Shown piece by piece: positions 36,060 to 47,468 of a stretch of 64,000 nucleotides of DNA (positions within the stretch are counted from its first letter, which is position 1; each line of letters begins with the position of its first letter). The translations under genes were made by a program, and so were the position numbers. The notes under the pieces were generated by a model. It saw nothing but the letters and a program-made list of their open reading frames with translations. It made no database searches and had not been told where the DNA came from. The stretch spans positions 372,001-436,000 of the forward strand of contig JAQSEB010000116.1 in NCBI GenBank assembly GCA_030063045.1. The letters run 5' to 3'. Source of the DNA: Pratylenchus scribneri (taxonomy: Eukaryota; Nematoda; Chromadorea; Rhabditida; Pratylenchidae).

Positions 36060-39000
36060 ATGAAATTTTCCGCTACAATTTTAACAATTGGCGATGAAAT
36101 ACGACGAAATTCTTCAAGTTCATCAAATCAAAAGAATGAAGAAATGTCTGATATTACCTCCATCTATACATATATGCTGGGACGTTTCAACAAGATTGCT
36201 TCTCTTTCACACCCATATTTATGTAAAAACCTTGAATTGATCAAATGCTTGACAGGCTAATTTTCACTTTTTAACAATATTTAATTTGAAAAACATTTTA
36301 GTGCCTTCCGGATTTGTGATAATAGCCGAAAGTTATGCCCAAAATTATCTGATTAATCACGACAGCTTTTTGAATAATAGGTCAGCGGGTTTCGGTTCAT
36401 GAATAAAACAATTAAAAATTAAGGATCGGCAAATCGGATACAAAGAATCTTTTATCCATTGCTCAACAAATATGCACAGCAATTGAATTTTGCCATGAGA
36501 ATGAAGTGACAATTGGTTCCTTGGATATTACTAATTTAATGGTTGTTGAAAATCCGCAGCAGAATTCCGAGGTTTTCCAATTACAAAATTATTGCTTCCT
36601 CACATGATCATTTTCTAGCAAATTCAAGTCAAACTTTCCAACTTTGGTCTCAATTACATTTTGGGTGATTATTTCAATGAAATTCGACCGGCAATATGTC
36701 CAATTTATTATCAACCGCCTGAATGCATATTAAACATTCTTCCAACATCCACCGGTTCAAATTACTTCATTGACATTTGGAGCTTTGGAATATTGCTGAT
36801 TGAATTATTTTCGGGATGGAGGCTTTCTGAGATTTTTAACCCAAAACAATTTTTATCAGTGCAAAGCAGCATTTTATGCAAAAGTAAACAAAAATTAAAT
36901 CTGAAAATAAAAATATAATTAAGGTAAAAATGGTTCGATATGCGCAGATTTGTTGGATGCAATTGCTAAAATTTGTCCAGCATTTGGGAAAAGACGAACT
37001 TCACTTGAGCCAATTTTGCCTATAATTACAAAATGTTTGAATGTAAATCCAAGCAAAAGACCGGCGGCATCCGAAATTAAGGCAATGTTGGAAGCTGCTT
37101 TGAAATCCAATCCAAATATAAATTGCACACATTCCTCAATTCTGGATGAAAATATTGAAGAAATGAAAGGTTACCCATTAACCAAAATTATTTTTATGAT
37201 AAAATTTAGTTCGAATTGGGAAAGAAAATGAGCTGGAAAAATTTGGATTAACCAATGAATCATTGAAAGAATTATATTTTATTTGGAAGCTATGTGGAAG
37301 TTCCGTTGAGAATATTTTAATTCGAAAGGGCATTTTGAAGACACGACCGCCCATTTCGACAATTCCTAAGTAAATTAAATTTAATAATTTAAATTAATAT
37401 TTTAACATTTAGTTTGCTAATTGAAAATAATCAATTTTATGGGAATGAGGAGACCAGACAATCCACTCCAATTGCCATTTTTCCACTTCCAATGAATAAT
37501 CTTCTTGAAGTAAATTTGAATATTTAAATAAAATTATTTTGAAATTTAAGCGACTTCGAGCGATCCCAAATGAGAAGAAATTTATTAATTTTGAATTGGG
37601 AATTGAAAAGAATGGCAGCAGTGAAGGAGAAAATTCATTCACTGATGAAATGGAAATTGAACAACAACAACAAACATCAATGGCCGCTGCATTTATTAAT
37701 CAACAATCATTGGTGGTTAAAGAACGCGATATCACATATCAGGTTTATATTTTCGAGTCAAAAAATCAGAATTTTTAGGTCCATCTTGTCCAAATTCTGG
37801 GCTTTATTTTAATAAACTTATCCTCACCAATCCTAAAACTACTTTATTTTGGATTTTGGTCAAAATATTGGGTTGTTTATTAGAGATCCAGCCGAAAGGA
37901 AAAGTCCAAAAACAGCTCGGTAGACAAAGTGCCGAATAATATAATTAGCCTTATAAAAATAGGAAAATTAAGGATGACGCCTAGCCTTTTAGGGCATAGG
38001 GTGCAAAAATTAAACATTTGGCGTGAAAATTCTCAGATAAATTTCTCTTTAAAAAACCTATTTTTAGTACCAAAGAATGCGTCTATTTCGTCGTCTTTTG
38101 TCATCCTGGCCGCACAAAGCCCAGCTGCTTCGCGATGAAAGTCGCCACGATATTCCGCCGGTCTACAGGGGCAAAGTGTGGGCTGCCCTTTTGGATGTGC
38201 TACCATTCGATGGTGATGGCCGGGAAGAGTTATTCTATGGGTTGGACACCTATTCGGAGCACCAATCCGACCGGCAACTCCAAGTGGATATTCCAAGATG
38301 CCATCAATACGATGAATTGGTTGGTTGGTTTTGAGGGGAACAAAAGTTTTAGGACTTAGTTTTTTGCTCAAATTACTCTCTTTTCGACAATAAATGTACA
38401 ATAATATATAAAAATGCATAAAAGTGGCAATCAAGCTTGAAAAAAATTATTGTCCTCCAAGCGGATTCGAACCCGAGACCTAAATTTTGCAAAAAATGGA
38501 GAGTGGGTCCTCCCTTTGGGTCGAAAAATTTTTTGGGAAAATTATAAACTCAAGCCAGTCTAAGCCAAATCTTAAAAATAAAATCGGATTTTATTTAATT
38601 TAAAAAAAATCATCCTCAATAGATGTCCTCACCAATGGCGCATTATCAAATGAAATTGCTGTTGAAAGCAGTGTTGGTCAGTCGCAAAGAAGAATTCGTC
38701 TATTGGCAGGGATTGGATTCTCTCACTGCTCCTTTCCTCATTCTTCATTTCAATGATTTACGTAAGTATTCACAATATAAATTTTAAATTATTTACACAT
38801 TTTTATGTAAAAAATCGAACATTTTTAAGGTCTTAATTTCCGGACATTTTTTTAGGGTTAGGATTCTAAAAATGAAATTCAAATTGGCCGATTTATGTCC
38901 TAAAAACACCGATTTTTCAACACAAAAATTTTGAATAAAAATAAATTAATTTACATCCTTAAACCTTGAATAATTTACAATTAATTTCAGCCACCGCCTT

Positions 39001-39564
39001 CCGCTGCCTAAACTCATTCATTGACCGGTATTTGCATGGATTTTTCCAAAAGGACAATACAACAATTATTCGCAATTATTTGGCCGAATTTATGCGGGTT
39101 ATTGAATTCGCCGATTCCGAACTGTTCACTCATTTAATTTCACTTGATTTCCATCCCGAACTATTTGCAATTCCATGGTTTTTGACTTGCTTTGCCCACG
39201 TACTTCCATTGCATAAATTGGTAATTTTTAATTACTTAATATTATAATTAATTTAAATAAATTTAAGTTTCATCTCTGGGATGCTCTTCTGCTGGCTGAC
39301 GTTGAATTTCCATTGTAAAAATTTTATTATAAATTAAATAATATATTTATTTTTTTAAGGTTTATTGGAGTTGCCATTCTTTTACAAATGCGTTCCAAAT
39401 TAATTGTTGCAAATTTTAATGAAGCAATCCTTTTATTTTCTGACCTTCCAGGTTTTGTTTTGCTTAATATTTTTAATTATTTAATATTTTTAGATTTACA
39501 AATTGACAATGTGGTTAATACGGCAAAATTATATTACAACAAATGGCAGGCGGCCGAAAAATAA
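36060..39564 (+). CDS. TBCK: TBC domain-containing protein kinase-like (TBCK), pseudokinase plus Rab-GAP domain
   Basis: Linked in animals to mTOR signalling and endosomal traffic. The N-terminal pseudokinase reads SHPYLCKNLELIKCLT, VPSGFVIIAESYAQN, ICTAIEFCHENEVTIGSLD (no HRD Asp/Asn pair), VKLSNFGLNYIL and FIDIWSFGILLIELFSGWR. The TBC domain follows: DIPPVYRGKVWAALL, DRQLQVDIPRCHQYDEL, LVSRKEEFVYWQGLDSLTAP, PELFAIPWFLTCFAHVLPLH and FHLWDALLLAD. IPRCHQYDE and YWQGLDSL are hallmarks of TBCK. The protein stops soon after TBC (KLYYNKWQAAEK, TAA at 39562-39564), so the C-terminal rhodanese domain of vertebrate TBCK is absent. The intron 36256-36301 needs a GC-AG donor to keep frame. RFC4 starts 165 bp downstream. 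Confidence 0.88.
38450..38565 (-). repeat. tRNA-derived SINE-like element in a TBCK intron
   Basis: Minus strand B box in CTCGGGTTCGAATCCGCTTG, with upstream AAATTTAGGTC and GGAGGACCCACTC segments shared with 31555-31690 and, more loosely, 4078-4245. Confidence 0.6.
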
Positions 39565-39728
39565 AATTTTATTTATTGTTGATTTTAATTGATTTTAATT
39601 TTATTAAAAATTGATAAAGAATTCTATTTAATTTTTATTTAATTTTTAAATGTTTTAAACCAAATAATTTTATTTTTCATTTATTTTAATTATTTTATTA
39701 AATTTTTGAAGGAAATTCACAAATAAAA

Positions 39729-41440
39729 ATGGAACAAACCAATTTACCTTGGATTGAAAAGTATCGCCCAAAAACGTTGGAAGATGTGGTGGCCCAGCAG
39801 GAAATTGTAAATGCAGGTTAAAATAATTTTTGGTTTATGCAAAAAATATTAAAAATATTTTAAATAGTTACAAAAATGGTTGACGAGAACAAATTGCCGA
39901 ATTGTCTATTCTATGGGCCACCGGGCACAGGGAAGACGAGCACAGTTTTGGCAGCGGCGCACCGAATTTTCACTCCAAAGGAATGGTCGTCTCGTGTGCT
40001 TGAGGTGAGCCGAGAGAAAATGAAAAATTGATTTTGTAAATTAGCCATTGCATTTTTTGACTCCAAATTGGTGATTTTCCACAACCAAAATTAACCAAAA
40101 TATTTAAACATTAATAATAAATTGGCGCTTTTTTCAGTTGAACGCCTCCGATGAACGCGGAATCGATGTTGTTCGAAATCGAGTATGAAAATAATTATTA
40201 AAATTTAATTAAAAATTTTTTTATAGATAAAAGAATTTGCCCGAATTTCGGTCTCCAAATCGGCAAAAGGAAAAGGAGGGTCGGCGGCGTCAATTCCACT
40301 CAAAATTGTCATCCTGGATGAGGTAAAATAATTAAAACTAATTAAAAAATAATTTTTAATCTTAATTAGGCCGATGCCATGACCGGAGCTGCCCAATCCG
40401 CTTTGCGTCGAATCATGGAAACGGAAACACACTCCACCCGATTCTTTCTCATTTGCAATTACATTACCCGCATTATTGAACCGCTGACTTCACGTTGTGC
40501 CAAATTCCGCTTTAAACCACTTCCGGAAGAGGCACAGAAATCACGGTAAATTTTACTAAAATTTAAGCAAAAGTTTTTATCAAAATCATTAAAACATATT
40601 TATTAGTCAAAGAAAATTATAGCAAAAATATAAAAAAAAATAATTAATTTTTTGCAGTTTGTCAGAAATTTGTGCATTGGAAAATGTGGAAGTTGGCCCC
40701 GGGGCAATGGACAGACTTTTGGAAATTTCGGGTGGAGATTTGCGCAAATCCATTACAATGCTCCAATCGTTGGCATGTTCCGGACAAATGATAAACATCA
40801 ATGACATTGACGAAATATCCGGCCAAATACCCGATGCAATGGTCAATTCCCTGGTTGATGCCGCCAATTCCACAAATGCCACCGAGGTAATTTATTTTTT
40901 AATGGATTTAATTTTTGGCCCTGGAAAATATATTATAATTTTACAATTTTAATTAACTAAAATTTCTTACCATTATATTTAATTTCCTTCTGTCTTTGTT
41001 TGACACTATTTTAATATCAAAATTATCACTTAAATTTAATACATATTTTTAATTTTTATCAAATATGAGAAAAATTGTAGAAAATTACGGAAAATTCGGG
41101 GCTCCCAAAATTTACCTTTCCAATTAATTTAAAAATAAAAATGCAAATTTTAATTTTACAGGTCCAGCAAAGTGTGAGACAATTTGTCAAGACCGGTTAC
41201 AGTGTCACTCAGTTGATCTCGCAATTGGCCGATGTAATTTTGGCAAATCAAATGCTCAAAGCCATTCACAAAGCAACATTGTTCGAGAAGATGGCGGTAA
41301 AAAAATAAGTTAATTTATAGCATTAATTAATTTATTTTTAGGAAACCGAACGACGTTTACTCGATGGAGCCGATGATTATTTGCAACTTTTGGATGTTAT
41401 GCTCACATTCCAACAATGCCTTATGGATACGGATGATTAA
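39729..41440 (+). CDS. RFC4: Replication factor C subunit 4 (clamp-loader AAA+ ATPase)
   Basis: Subunit of the RFC complex that loads PCNA at primer ends in the nucleus. The start [20 protein letters not shown] is typical. Walker A is [18 protein letters not shown] (39905-39955); the RFC box [15 protein letters not shown] follows; Walker B is [20 protein letters not shown]; the arginine-finger region is [20 protein letters not shown] (SRC motif). The lid and collar are [15 protein letters not shown] and [19 protein letters not shown]. Stop at 41438-41440. About 330 residues, full length. The collar sequence and the [13 protein letters not shown] box fit RFC4 better than RFC2/3/5. It sits between TBCK (165 bp) and MRPS28 (235 bp) on the same strand. 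Confidence 0.93.
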
Positions 41441-41675
41441 TTTACGATGAATGCGGATTATGATGGATATTTTTGGATCTCGAGAATAATTTGACATTTT
41501 TTTGCCTTCATTTGATCATTTTTTTGAAGCCTATTTATTTGATATTATTTTGCCATTGATAAAATAAAAATAATATGTTTATATTTCATGAAAAACTATT
41601 TGATTGTATTTACCGAATTTATATTTAAATTATTCATTAATATATATAATTTTGTTAATTAAATTTATCGCAGAA

Positions 41676-42072
41676 ATGTCTTCATTCGCCAAACTTTTGC
41701 GCAACTCAAATTTTGTCAAGGCCGGTATATTCCAGAATCCAGTCCGTGCAAAAATTGTGCATCGTGTCAATGAGGATTTGTACATTGACTTTGGTGGCAA
41801 ATTCTATGCTGTTTGCCAAAGGCCCGAAAAGGATCGAGAGTAATTAATTTTTATTTAAAAATATGACAAATAATAATTTATTTAATAGAAGATATGTCAT
41901 TGGACAGGATGTTATAATCAGACTGCGTGATTTTGGTAAGTCTAATTAAAATTATTTAATTTATTGGAAATGTTCTTCAGAATTGAGTGAACGCTTTCTT
42001 GGCTCCAATCATGATTTGACACTATTGGAAGCAGATGCCATTTTAATAGGATTAATAGGTCGACGAAAATAA
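41676..42072 (+). CDS. MRPS28: Mitochondrial small ribosomal subunit protein bS1m (MRPS28)
   Basis: Component of the mitochondrial ribosome small subunit. Three short exons. MSSFAKLLRNSNFVKAG is a plausible targeting leader; VHRVNEDLYIDFGGKFYAVC is the family's strongest motif, followed by RPEKDRE, VIIRLRDFELSERFLGSNHD and TLLEADAILIGL. About 100 residues, shorter than the human protein because the N-terminus is brief. ATCGCAG ends 2 bases before the ATG, consistent with spliced-leader addition. Confidence 0.88.
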
Positions 42073-42196
42073 CAACAGTCTTAGAAAAATGATTTGCACT
42101 TTTCACACAATTTTGTTCAATCATTTATTGTTTAATGAATAAAATAAAAAATTTTCCATTTAAAAATTGATTTAATTTAAAACCAGGAATACATTT

Positions 42197-43128
42197 AAAA
42201 GAAAAGTGCAATTATAATTCCGGAAAGAAAAGTGCAATTACAATTCCGGAAAGAAAAGTGCAATTATAATTTTCCGGAAAGAAAAGTGCAATTATAATTC
42301 CGGAAAGAAAAGTGCAATTACAATTCCGGAAAGAAAAGTGCAATTACAATTCCGGAAAGAAAAGTGCAATTACAATTCCGGAAAGAAAAGTGCAATTATA
42401 ATTTTCCGGAAAGAAAAGTGCAATTATAATTCCGGAAAGAAAAGTGCAATTACAATTCCGGAAAGAAAAGTGCAATTATAATTTTCCGGAAAGAAAAGTG
42501 CAATTACAATTCCGGAAAGAAAAGTGCAATTATAATTTTCCGGAAAGAAAAGTGCAATTACAATTCCGGAAAGAAAAGTGCAATTACAATTCCGGAAAGA
42601 AAAGTGCAATTACAATTCCGGAAAGAAAAGTGCAATTACAACATTCCGGAAAGAAAAGTGCAATTACAATTCCGGAAAGAAAAGTGCAATTACAACATTC
42701 CGGAAAGAAAAGTGCAATTACAATTCCGGAAAGAAAAGTGCAATTACAACATTCCGGAAAGAAAAGTGCAATTACAATTCCGGAAAGAAAAGTGCAATTA
42801 CAACATTCCGGAAAGAAAAGTGCAATTACAATTCCGGAAAGAAAAGTGCAATTATAATTTTCCGGAAAGAAAAGTGCAATTACAATTCCGGAAAGAAAAG
42901 TGCAATTACAATTCCGGAAAGAAAAGTGCAATTACAATTCCGGAAAGAAAAGTGCAATTACAATTCCGGAAAGAAAAGTGCAATTACAATTCCGGAAAGA
43001 AAAGTGCAATTACAATTCCGGAAAGAAAAGTGCAATTATAATTCCGGAAAGAAAAGTGCAATTACAATTCCGGAAAGAAAAGTGCAATTACAATTCCGGA
43101 AAGAAAAGTGCAATTACAATTACAATCC
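42197..43128. repeat. Second 26-bp minisatellite, about 35 units, downstream of MRPS28
   Basis: Same unit as 11394-12030 (TTCCGGAAAGAAAAGTGC plus AATTACAA), here mixed with 28-bp (ATTTTCCGG) and 29-bp (ACATTCCGG) length variants. Some variants alternate regularly, indicating block duplication of two-unit modules. The right flank (43118-43160) matches the left flank of the UGT-intron array. Confidence 0.95.
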
Positions 43129-43684
43129 TTTGTAAAACATTTTAATTACAAAACTTATTAATCTTTACAATTACATTCCTTCAGAATTCTCTCATACAAA
43201 TCAAACCAATTCCCCTTTTATGAAATGTCGAAAAAATAATTTAAAATGTAATAAATTTTATTCTCGAAAATATATGTCAAAGATAAATTAGTATAGTAAT
43301 GGTTTAATGTTAACTCTTTAGAATGACATAAAATTAATTTTAAAAGATTTATTAGTAATATATAAGAGTCTAAATAGCCGTGCCAAACTACGCCCAAAAG
43401 AGGTGTAACTTTATGAATTTTCTATTAGTTTGTGTAAATGTGATCAACCAAAAAACACAAAATGAGTAATAATATTTGGTGGCCATAAGCATTTGGCAAT
43501 TTTGATGAATTAAATTTATTGGTTTTTGTTCCCAACAATGCTCCCTGGCTATGGGGGAAATGTCAATTTGGCATGATTCAGTTTTTGGGGGGCACAAGCA
43601 AAATTCACCCTGTTAAATTGGTTCTATTTGCTTCATTTTTGGCCATTTCAATCCAAACAATTCAGCCTTAATTTCCACCTAAAT
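43129..43684. other. Intergenic, upstream of the Cys-rich secreted gene
   Basis: Apart from the array flank at its left end, no repeat or gene was recognised. The promoter of the gene at 43685 should be here. Confidence 0.4.
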
Positions 43685-44554
43685 ATGGTTCCCAATTTCG
43701 CAGTAATTTGTCCCTCACTTGTGTTCATCCTTGTGTTTGCTGGAGCAATTCGTCATTTTGATGTCAGTTTTTTTCATCTTTTTGCACTTCTTTGACATTC
43801 CCCCAAGGACCAAGAGATGGACTTTTTCCGTGTCGACAATGACGCAACAACACGGGCACCAAAATGTGTTCCGTCAAGTCCGTGCATTACGAATGCGGAT
43901 TGCGCAGGCGAAGGCCGAGGCCGTCGACCGGGGCAACCATTTTGTGCCGGTGGTTTGGCCGGCATTTGTGATTGTGCCGCATGCATTGGCGGATTGGTAT
44001 GTCACTCACTAGTCGATTTTTCCTCATTGGCCAATTCTCAGCTATCATCAAATAAAATTTACATTACCATCGGAAATAAGCTCTTTCTAGAGAACATTTC
44101 GGATATTAAATTGATTTACCAAACATTAATTGGCCATAAAGTTGTGGCCAAAGAATCAAAAATGTCCAATTTTGCCTAATTTACCTCTTTTTTGGCCATA
44201 ATCTTTTGAAATTACCATCAAATCCTTTGTCACAATTTATTGCCAAATTTTTCATGTAAATTTTCAGCCCTGCAAGGACGACACAAAATGTGGTGGATTG
44301 ATTGGGGCATGCTCAAATAAAACTCGAACATGCAATTGCCTAGCCGGTTCATCTCCCATTTTTTACATTTATTTCCCTATTAAATTATTCTAGCCGCCCA
44401 ATTGCATTATGCTGAATCCGATGCCACCCAAAAGGCCAAATTCCCAACATTGGGTGCAGCCATTGCCGATTTTTGTGCCAAAGAAAATTGCCTGACTTCC
44501 TCATTTAATTGCTATGGACTTCCATGCAAGAAAGGAGTGTGCATTTGCGCTTGA
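43685..44554 (+). CDS. Cysteine-rich secreted protein, unknown function
   Basis: Signal peptide MVPNFAVICPSLVFILVFAG in a first exon ending at about 43762. The second exon encodes DFFRVDNDATTRAPKCV, then regularly spaced cysteines (SSPCITNADCAGEG, FCAGGLAGICDCAACIGGL). After an intron come PCKDDTKCGGLIGACSNK and TRTCNCLA. The last exon has KENCLTSSFNCYGLPCKKGV and CICA before a TGA. The two CxxxxxC...CxC modules resemble EB-like or whey-acidic-like cysteine patterns, but I cannot assign a family. No transmembrane segment beyond the signal. The splice phases agree between exons. About 150 residues. Confidence 0.62.
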
Positions 44555-44690
44555 ACAACAAAATTGAATGAAAAATTGTGAAAATGAATTGATGAAAAAA
44601 GAATTTATTTTATTAACAAACACAAATATCGTGCATGCAAAATAAATGAATTAAATAATCAAATTGTTGTTAAATTTATCAAATTTTCGT

Positions 44691-47292
44691 CTACATCCAA
44701 TTCATTTTTTCTCTTCCATCAATTTTTCATCGTTGACTTTGTAGTTTTTCTTCAAGTGTTGATATGCCTTAAATAGGAAAAAAATGAATTGTTGATGAGA
44801 GAAGGATAAACTAGGGTCCGGTCCGGATTTATTATTTGAAAATATTTTCTTTGGCAAAAATGGAATTAAAAAATTTATTATTTTAATAGGATTTTAATGT
44901 GTGTATAAAAATTCCCTTTAGGCTAGGCAATAATCAATTTTGTAAGCTCAAACTTATTTCATTGATTAATGACTATGATAAACTCGATTTTTTTAAGGAA
45001 AATCAACTTATTTTATAAATTGTTTTAAATTTTCAAAAAGTTTGAAAAGTCCCTGATTTAGGCTTTCAGATGGCATATCGCCTTCCCCTGAATTAATTAC
45101 CTCCTTGTTGAGATATGGCTAAAAAATTTTGAAATGTTCTGTGTTCCGTAAATTTCCAATATCTTACCATTTTTCCATATAAATTCGGACCCCTTAAACA
45201 ATGAAACCCACCTCTTTATGAATTTCCATATCGCCAGCCGAAATCACAGGAGCAATAAATGCCTTTGTGAGTTGATCCTCCGCTTCGGCGCGTCGATTCA
45301 AATGTTCATAGCAAAGTCCCAGGTAATAATTGTTAGCAGAATAGGAATTTGGCTATAAAAAAACAACAAAAATGATCAATTTTTGCCCCAGAATAAACTC
45401 ACACGAATTGCTTCGGCTCGTTCAAAATGACGCAATGCTTCTTCAATTGTACTTTGAGGTGGTGTTGAATAAAGCAACGAGGCACCGTAGCGTTCAAGGG
45501 TTGACAGTGTTGCGCAAGAATAATGCCAATAACCTAAAAATTAAAAAATAAAAATGATTTGAATCAGATTTCTTTAAAACCAAATTTAACCCTAAACCAA
45601 AGCTTAATAACGCATAATATTTTATCTCGGTCAAAGGCTGAGTAAATTTGGTCCCAAAAATAATATTTAATTAATATAATTTCAGTTTAATATTAAAAAA
45701 ATTAAATATGATTTTAATTAAATTATTTAAATTTTCATTCCATTTGGCTAATATCAATCAGAAGAAAATTTAATATCAAAAAGAATGAACAAAAATTAGC
45801 AAAAATTAGTAATAAAAACTGTCTGTTACTAATTTTTTCCTTATATTTTTTACCCAAAATTAAGATTAAAAAATGATAAAAAAAATTCTAAACTTAAATC
45901 TAAAATTCAATTGAAAAATTTAATTTAATTTTCCTGATTAGTTAAAAACACAAAATTAATTAAAATAATCCATGACACACCCAATAAATGCCATGTGGTC
46001 GCATCATATGAATTTAGTTCCAGCGCCCGCTCAAAATGCCATTTGATATCCATGGCTTTGGCCAATTGTGCTTTTTTGCCCTCCAATTTGGTAGTGGAAC
46101 TCAAAATGATGGCATACCTTGAGGGAAATAATTTTAATTAATAATTTGAAGCGATAAAGGTTTAAGAAATATATCCTAGACCTATAAATCTTAACCTAAA
46201 AAATGATAGATCTAATCAAGATGCATCATTTGATTATATTTTGGTTTGGGTTTACCCCATTCTAACTTATTTTTGAACCATTAAACCAAAATTGGTTTAA
46301 ACCGTTTAATACCGTTTAATTTTGACCAAACCATAACAAATTATATACCTTTCAATGCGTTTTGACCAGCTCTATTCAATTTTGGGTATATATGGGGATG
46401 GGTAAAAACCCTTCCTTAAACCCGTTTATTATTTTTTTCGAAAAATTAAAAAAACATATATTTTAATTATATCCCAATTTTTAATTAATTTTTAAATTAA
46501 TTTAAACCATTTATGTGCCGCAAATGAGCCAGAAACGGGTTCGAATTTCAGTGCTTTTTCCGCATATTCCAATGCTTCATCAAAAAGTCGCTTCTTCTCG
46601 TCCCCATTTTTTGTCAGATTTCCTTGTTCATAAATCACCCGCGCAAGGCGCCATAGGAATTCCGGGTTTTCCGATGATCGATAACTTAATTTTAAAAAAA
46701 TTAAATTATTTAATTAAATATATTTTTTATCAAAATTGAATAAAATCAGTCCTTAAACGAAAAATGTTAATTGGCTTAATTCAAAAAATTAAATTTAGAG
46801 ACCTAGAAATTTTTAATAAAATAATTAAAAGCCAAAAAATATATTTTACAAAAATTGGGCACTCAAATTTTGCATGTGAAAATGATTGATAAAACTTAAA
46901 TGGCCAGCAGAAAATGTTTAAAAACAAAAAAACCCAATTTGGCCTATTTTTCTATTTTTCGGCCATAAAATTTTTATAATTTTTAAAAAATTTATTTTGG
47001 ATAACTCTTACCGTCTCAGCACATTGTAAGTATTGTCGATGAGGTAATTCTCGTAGAGCATATCCGCCTCCCGAATGATCAAATCCTCGGAACCTGGCAA
47101 TTTCACTTCTTCCTCCTTTTTGTTCCCAGCAGATTTGAATAGGCCAAATGCAGAGAGCAATGCACCGCCGCCGAGAATTGTTGTTGTTGAAGTATTAAAT
47201 GGACCATTTTGTTGTTGTTTTTGTTGATGAACATTTCGCAGCAAAATGTTCCTCCCAAATCGGCCAAATGTTCGGAAATAATGAGGGCGCAT
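44691..47292 (-). CDS. RMDN1: Regulator of microtubule dynamics protein (RMDN/RMD-1 family)
   Basis: TPR-like helical protein associated with microtubules and mitochondria in animals. Starts at 47292 with a basic, targeting-like leader (MRPHYFRTFGRFGRNILLRN), then a Gln-rich and hydrophobic stretch. Next come EADMLYENYLIDNTYNVLRR, NPEFLWRLARVIYEQGNL, EALEYAEKALKFEPVSGSFA + AHKW, YAIILSSTTKLEGKKAQLAK, FERALELNSYDATTWHLLG, YSTPPQSTIEEALRHFERAE and NSYSANNYYLGLCYEHL. The WRLAR, AHKWYAI and ELNxxDAT blocks are characteristic. Stop at 44691. About seven exons. One intron (46140-46500) carries a MITE B copy. PUM3 ends 177 bp upstream on the same strand. Confidence 0.85.
46180..46440 (-). mobile_element. 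MITE family B copy in an RMDN intron
   Basis: ATTTGATTATATTTTGGTTT, ACCAAAATTGGTTTAAACCG, GACCAAACCATAACAAATTA and GCGTTTTGACCAGCTCTATT in order, the reverse complement of the 13115 copy. Confidence 0.7.
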
Positions 47293-47468
47293 TTTTTTTC
47301 CTTTAAAAATTAATTTTAATATTTTAGAATAATTAAAAATATTATTTTGAATTGAAACAATCCTCAAAATCAAATAATAATTATTAAAGGAATATTTTAT
47401 TCAAAAAACAACAAAATGGAAAAAAAATATTAAATAAATCAACAAAAATATTTCTGGATTATTTTCGG

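Noticed and set aside
42424..43145. Repeat-protein-like frames on both strands in the second 26-bp array
   Set aside because: Same artefact of unit length; no start context or flanking exon.
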